A stretch of 35,812 bases of DNA, from positions 1 to 35,812 of the forward strand of contig JAAMPI010000482.1 in NCBI GenBank assembly GCA_013054445.1. The letters are read 5' to 3'. The notes beneath the pieces are model-generated. The model had not been told where the DNA came from. It saw only the letters and a program-made list of their open reading frames with translations, and made no database searches. Every line of letters begins with the position of its first letter. Position 1 is the first letter of the stretch. This document shows, piece after piece, positions 32,012 to 35,812 of the stretch. The position numbers were made by a program, and so were the translations under genes. This DNA comes from Cudoniella acicularis (taxonomy: Eukaryota; Ascomycota; Leotiomycetes; Helotiales; Helotiaceae).

Positions 32012-32758
32012 TCATTCCCGTACCTGGACAAAAAAACTGTCGCCCTGTCGTTCCTTTTCTCTCAGCATCTCTACGATGCCATCTTCAGGAGGCTGTGGTG
32101 GCGTGTCAGGCAAGTCTTGCATTGAAATGCCGTCGATTGCATCGAGGTAATCATAATCGTCCCCATCACTAGTGATTGGATTCATGATGTTGAAATCAGA
32201 ATAGATAGTAGATATCTCATCCATGCTTTCGTCTTGGAATTGATCACCGATTTCATCTTCGAGGTCAAGCGCATCATAGTTGGAAAGGCCGAGTGGCGAG
32301 GGTGGCAAAGGAAGCTCGTGAAACCGAGGCTTCTGAAGCACGATTTCTCTCAATGACAACGCTGCTCGACCCTTTTCCTGCTCAAGTCGTATGAAGTTCT
32401 TCGCGGCGTCCATCCGTTTCTTGACTCGATTCATGATAGCGGCTTTCCTTAGATCGCTTCTACCGACTGCTTTGTTTTTCGACCCCCAGACAGCAATTTT
32501 GGAGATGCCACGGTTGACAATGTTCGTTGCTGGCTGTGAGAATGGGCGACTGAGCCTTGAAGTGATGAGATGTAGTCGTAGACGTCTCTTCTTCCTGCCT
32601 TCGTTTCCGTCCCCGTCTACATCGGACAGTGCTCGGCGACGCTTGAAAGGTCGGTTGGTGGGAATGGCGAGTGGCAAAGGGCAGTCGAAATGAGAATTTG
32701 GCTGAAGGAAGAGAGGAGAATGTAAAGGTAAAGGAGTCTGTACAGGAAGGGCGGTCAC
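32012..32758 (-). CDS. conserved fungal protein of unknown function, basic/acidic, start unclear
   Basis: The open frame runs to TAG/TAA at 32012 and gives about 248 residues. It begins with a Pro/Leu-rich segment, then a nuclear-localisation-like FKRRRALSD and KKRRLRLHLITSRLSRPF, the block QPATNIVNRGISKIAVWG, the helix LRKAAIMNRVKKRMDAAKNF, and an acidic C-terminal half ending in FFVQVRE. The RLITSRLS...IVNRG-KIAVW block is, as I recall, a conserved unnamed family in Pezizomycotina. No ATG precedes about residue 108; the frame opens with GTG at 32758 in the place where an ATG would be expected (GTGACCGCC), and an in-frame TGA lies slightly upstream. The start may be in an upstream exon or may be non-canonical. 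Probably nuclear; function unknown. Confidence 0.7.
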   Translation of the reverse strand: MTALPVQTPLPLHSPLFLQPNSHFDCPLPLAIPTNRPFKRRRALSDVDGDGNEGRKKRRLRLHLITSRLSRPFSQPATNIVNRGISKIAVWGSKNKAVGRSDLRKAAIMNRVKKRMDAAKNFIRLEQEKGRAALSLREIVLQKPRFHELPLPPSPLGLSNYDALDLEDEIGDQFQDESMDEISTIYSDFNIMNPITSDGDDYDYLDAIDGISMQDLPDTPPQPPEDGIVEMLREKERQGDSFFVQVRE

Positions 32759-33966
32759 AAAAGATGTGTACCATGCTCACGTGTGGTCGTGTGATAGTAC
32801 GGATGGGTTGGTATGGTGTTGTATTTCCCCGTTAAATCGGCGTCTTCATCTCCTCCACGAAGATGAGCACTTGGAGACACTCGCTCATTGGTACCTATGG
32901 CCAAGATGGCTGTACAGGTGTGGCAGTTGAGGCTCCTCGACACAGGTGGGCGTTGAAGAAGGAGGAGAGAAGGAGGAGGATGAGGAGATGGAGGAGGAGA
33001 ATGCTAGTGTCAAGCGCAGATCGATGTCGCGAGCCCCGTGTCCGTAGAATTGGACTCGCACATCCCGCACTTCCACATTGCGGGGAACGACCCCTGCCAG
33101 CTGCGTCGGTGACCAATGGGACGCCCCTGGGCAGTAAGAGATGATGGTCACGAGCGCCTCGAAATTCTGCGAAATTCTGCCATTTGCGCCCGCTGATTGG
33201 CCCCGTCGCCCAGGCAGCGTTGGTAATTGGGCGTCGCAGGCGTTGCTGTCACATCCCAACCACGTTCCATACCCCTTCCAGACATTTGCAGGAGCAGCTT
33301 TCTTTTTCCATCAAATTTTTACGTTTTCTCATGAGGCTGACTGGTCCTTAGACCTTGTCTCCTGTTTCTCGTCCGAGCGTTGACGACGCCATTGGGAAGC
33401 AGTGCGATTCCTTAAATTCCTTATGCGCACTGTAATTCATTTATTTATATGCACTCGTACCCGGGGAAAAAACTGTTTGCCACGGCCGCGAGGTCCAAGG
33501 AGAGGGGAAAGGGGGAGATCACACCGACCCTGGTCATCGGACGTCCAGGGCAGCAGCAGGGCTTGAGGCTGAGAAACAACAACGATTCGATACGGAGAAC
33601 GATGTACGAGCTGCGCGGAGAAAGCTCGAATTCTTGAAACCCAGAGAAGCCCGATGGAAGCTCGAAAGACTCGAAGAACCGGAGACGTTTCACCGCTTTG
33701 TTTTGCGGCATTTTTTTTCTCCACGATGTCCATGGAGTCACCTTGAAGATTTGCTGACTTGTGGGAAGGGTTCGTGTCTTGAAGGGCGCTGTGGTTGTTC
33801 CACTTTCGGGCGGTGCAAGAGTTGACTGGCTACTTCCCTCATGGCTCGTCCATGTCGACTCACTGGTCACACCACCTCATTGTCTCATAAGGAGTGTCTG
33901 CAAACCGATTGGTCTGAATGAGCCATATCATTTCCAAATCCGTGAAAATACGTTTCTCTTTTCGAT
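32759..33966. other. 1.2-kb intergenic region, no gene seen
   Basis: Between the unknown nuclear-type gene and the 3' end of RRB1. It has a purine-rich GGAGGA-type low-complexity tract at about 32960-33000. Open frames up to 141 codons (33445-33870, minus) have no recognisable motif, no ATG/splice support, and lie partly in the expected RRB1 3' UTR. An upstream exon of the 32012-32758 gene could sit near 32760-32940, but I could not fix it. Confidence 0.45.
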
Positions 33967-35503
33967 CTATACACTAATAGTCTTAAACACGTTGAAGGCC
34001 TCGCCGGTTCCAACTAGACAACCAGGGATTTGGGGATGCCAGTGCAACTCCTTTGCTTTCGCCATGTAGTGGACGAACAACAGCTGAGGAGGAACTTCCG
34101 CAACTCCCCCCGTGTCCTTACTCTCCTCGTCATCGAGTTCCACCGCCAGATCCCATAGAGTCAAGGTGTCATCCCCAGCGGCAACAGCAACAATACTATC
34201 ATCCGTTGGATGCCACTCCACACTTGTAATCTGTTCTTTGTGGAAGTTGAAACTAGCCACAGGAGTTGGTTTTGTTGGAGCTGACGATACCGTATTAGGC
34301 TTCCACTGTCGAAGATCCCAGACAGCCCATTCCCCATCATCTGCCCCTGAGGCCAGCAGATGGGTAGTCTGGTGAGACCAAGACATAACATTCACATCGG
34401 TGCTGCTGACTTGTACACTCAGAGCTGCAGTCCTGCTTTTACTTCGGACATCCCAAACTTTGATTGTACCATCACTTGATGCGGAAGCAAAAACATTCTT
34501 TTCCGAAGGACTCCACTGCAGTTCTTCAACACTCCCAGTATGTCCTGTCAGTGGTCTGGAATCAGTTGCCCACCCTTCTCCTGAGGTTCTGGTTGTCACG
34601 TATATGGTGCCATTGTTGTCGCCGGTAATAAGTTTGCCGGTGGAAATGAGAGGAGACCAGTCTACTGCATAACCTTCTGCTTTATGCATACGAAGTGTCG
34701 AGAGAGGCTTGTTTTGTTGCGGAGTGATGGTTGTGCCTGGGGTATCAAAGGAAGCTAGATGAGGGGTAACATCGTGAATAAGAACTTGGCCTGCTTCTGT
34801 CATTGAAGCTGTCAGTGTTGTGGGAGGTCGTGATGAGTCTAATGGCGGAGTTTGGTGTGCGCGAATTCGGTTTGTAGTGGAGGTGAGGGGTATTGAGGTC
34901 GATTCGAGAATCGGGTCTGCATCTTCATCGTCATCGTCTGATGAATTTTCATCATCTTGATCTCGTTCCATCCTGCTAAGACCACTGAACTTCATGATCA
35001 TCAATTGATTGTCCTTTTCCCGTTTGCTATCGGCTTGTGTACCAGCGACTGCATACATTGTAGCGGGGTAGGTTTTCCGGTTGTCTCCCAAGCTATCTTT
35101 AACAATATCGAAGGAAAGGCAGGGCCATGGCGTACTCAGTGCATGTAGCATTTCGTAGGTCGAGAGATCCGGGGACAAAGTCTGGTCAGGTTCGAGTTTA
35201 TTTCTGCCAACAATAAATGTTTGTTGATCAACATCCATAGCTTCTACAATGAAATGTCAGTAAAATCAACCATTAATCCCATTACACGTGATGTTTCTTA
35301 CCAGCTTTCTCCTCAGCCTCTCTCTCTGCATCGGGTCTGCCATCCACTCCTGCCTCTATGATCTCATCTTCGCTCTCATATTCATCCTCAAATTCGTCTT
35401 CGAACTCCACCGCTTCATCTTCCAGTCCGGATTTCTCAGGTCGCTCCCCTCCCTTCAATGGCGCTCCGCCGTGTTCAAAATCTTCTGCTGCGCGTTTCGA
35501 CAT
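33967..35503 (-). CDS. RRB1: ribosome assembly protein RRB1/GRWD1 (WD40 histone-like chaperone), 492 aa
   Basis: Exons 35503-35302 and 35243-33967; the 58-base intron has GTAAGA/TAG borders and phase-compatible joining (KA-EAMDVDQQ). The N-terminus is acidic (EFEDEFEDEYESEDE), followed by the CAF1-type histone-binding/H4-binding segment (YEMLHALSTPWPCLSFDIV), a second acidic insert (NSSDDDDEDADP) and WD repeats with clear GH...WD units: GHTGSVEELQWSP...KVWDVR, a DGEWAVWDLR repeat, and HKEQITSVEWHP...LTLWDL. The ending FNVFKTISV is typical of the family. RRB1 chaperones ribosomal protein L3 (uL3) in the nucleolus and nucleus during early 60S assembly. The full frame is intact and of usual length. 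It is divergent from the MRP17-like exon on the right. Confidence 0.96.
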
Positions 35504-35725
35504 AGTGGCGACTTTTGCGGACGTTTTCGATTCCGAGGAGGACTGGTTGAAAAGAAAGTCAGTATTTTCAGTATTTTTCTTATCGTGCGATCGCTATCGC
35601 AATCGAGAAAAAAAAACCCCAGCACCCGGATAATAGATTTTCCCTTCCCGAAAGCTTAACCTCATTTTCGAAGAACGACTTCAGCAGCCAGGAAATTGCG
35701 CGGCAACGACCCGAATGTAGCAGAG
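35504..35725. promoter_or_regulatory. divergent promoter RRB1 / right-edge gene
   Basis: 222 bases between start codons. An A-rich run (GAAAAAAAAAC) lies near 35608-35616; such runs are common in fungal core promoters. No further element is identified. Confidence 0.4.
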
Positions 35726-35812
35726 ATGTTGTACGAACTCATTGCAGTCGTAAGAAGCTTCAAAACCCCCATTCTCTCCAATTTCTAACAATACATAGGT
35801 CGCGGCACTCTA
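35726..35812 (+). CDS. first exon and start of second exon of a gene, possibly mitoribosomal bS6m (MRP17), partial
   Basis: ATG at 35726 gives MLYELIAV (to 35749), then a clean 49-base intron (GTAAGA donor, TTTCTAACAAT branch, CATAG acceptor at 35798), and 14 exon bases before the window ends. MLYELIAV is the typical start of fungal mitochondrial ribosomal protein bS6m (MRP17), which normally continues VRPG. Here the next codons read V-A-A-L, so the continuation does not match, and a few bases may be missing or the protein may be another one. Only a short peptide is visible, so the identity is tentative. The gene structure is well supported. Confidence 0.45.

Noticed and set aside
33445..33870. 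141-codon minus-strand frame
   Set aside because: It overlaps other frames, has no motif, and lies in the expected 3' flank of RRB1.

Overview
The window is nuclear DNA of a filamentous ascomycete (Pezizomycotina). Genes carry short introns of about 45-65 bases with GTANG/GTAAG donors, CTAAC/CTAAT-like branch sites and YAG acceptors, and the gene set is fungal: chitin synthase export chaperone CHS7, a Pho80/Clg1-type cyclin, PRP19, RRB1 and a fungal choline oxidase. The style resembles Leotiomycetes, but the sequence alone does not settle the class. I saw no tRNA, rRNA, CRISPR array or recognisable intact transposon.

Layout. 1-337: first exon of an unrecognised gene leaving the left edge. 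1406-2567: a broken Cys/His-rich zinc-finger-like gene. 3548-5565: three-exon cyclin. 5566-13033: about 7.5 kb with no convincing gene, containing several 7-bp minisatellites and, near its right end, twin CACGTG boxes around a TATATAA. 13034-14152: CHS7. 14821-18881: divergent pair of betaine aldehyde dehydrogenase (-) and choline oxidase (+) around a GATA-rich shared promoter. 18882-26159: AT-richer territory with a decayed coiled-coil gene (frameshifts and five stop codons), a cluster of hairpin repeats and a coiled-coil orphan gene with an in-frame TGA. 27277-35812: dense housekeeping block: SIM/RING ubiquitin-ligase candidate, PRP19, uraD, a conserved fungal nuclear-type unknown, RRB1, and the first exon of a gene resembling mitoribosomal bS6m (MRP17) at the right edge.

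How genes work together. The clearest functional unit is choline -> betaine aldehyde -> glycine betaine. The oxidase keeps the covalent-flavin His and the choline-binding and catalytic residues of choline oxidases. Both enzymes end in Ala-Lys-Leu, a PTS1-type signal, so the whole H2O2-producing pathway is predicted to be peroxisomal. Four GATA motifs within about 50 bp of the shared promoter suggest nitrogen control. PRP19/uraD and RRB1/MRP17-like are head-to-head pairs.

Caution. Several genes (PRP19, the RING gene, the zinc-finger gene, the decayed coiled-coil gene) need exactly one extra base to stay in frame. In PRP19, normally essential, this points to a sequence error or a very recent mutation. 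All exon boundaries are read by eye from splice motifs and reading-frame continuity.
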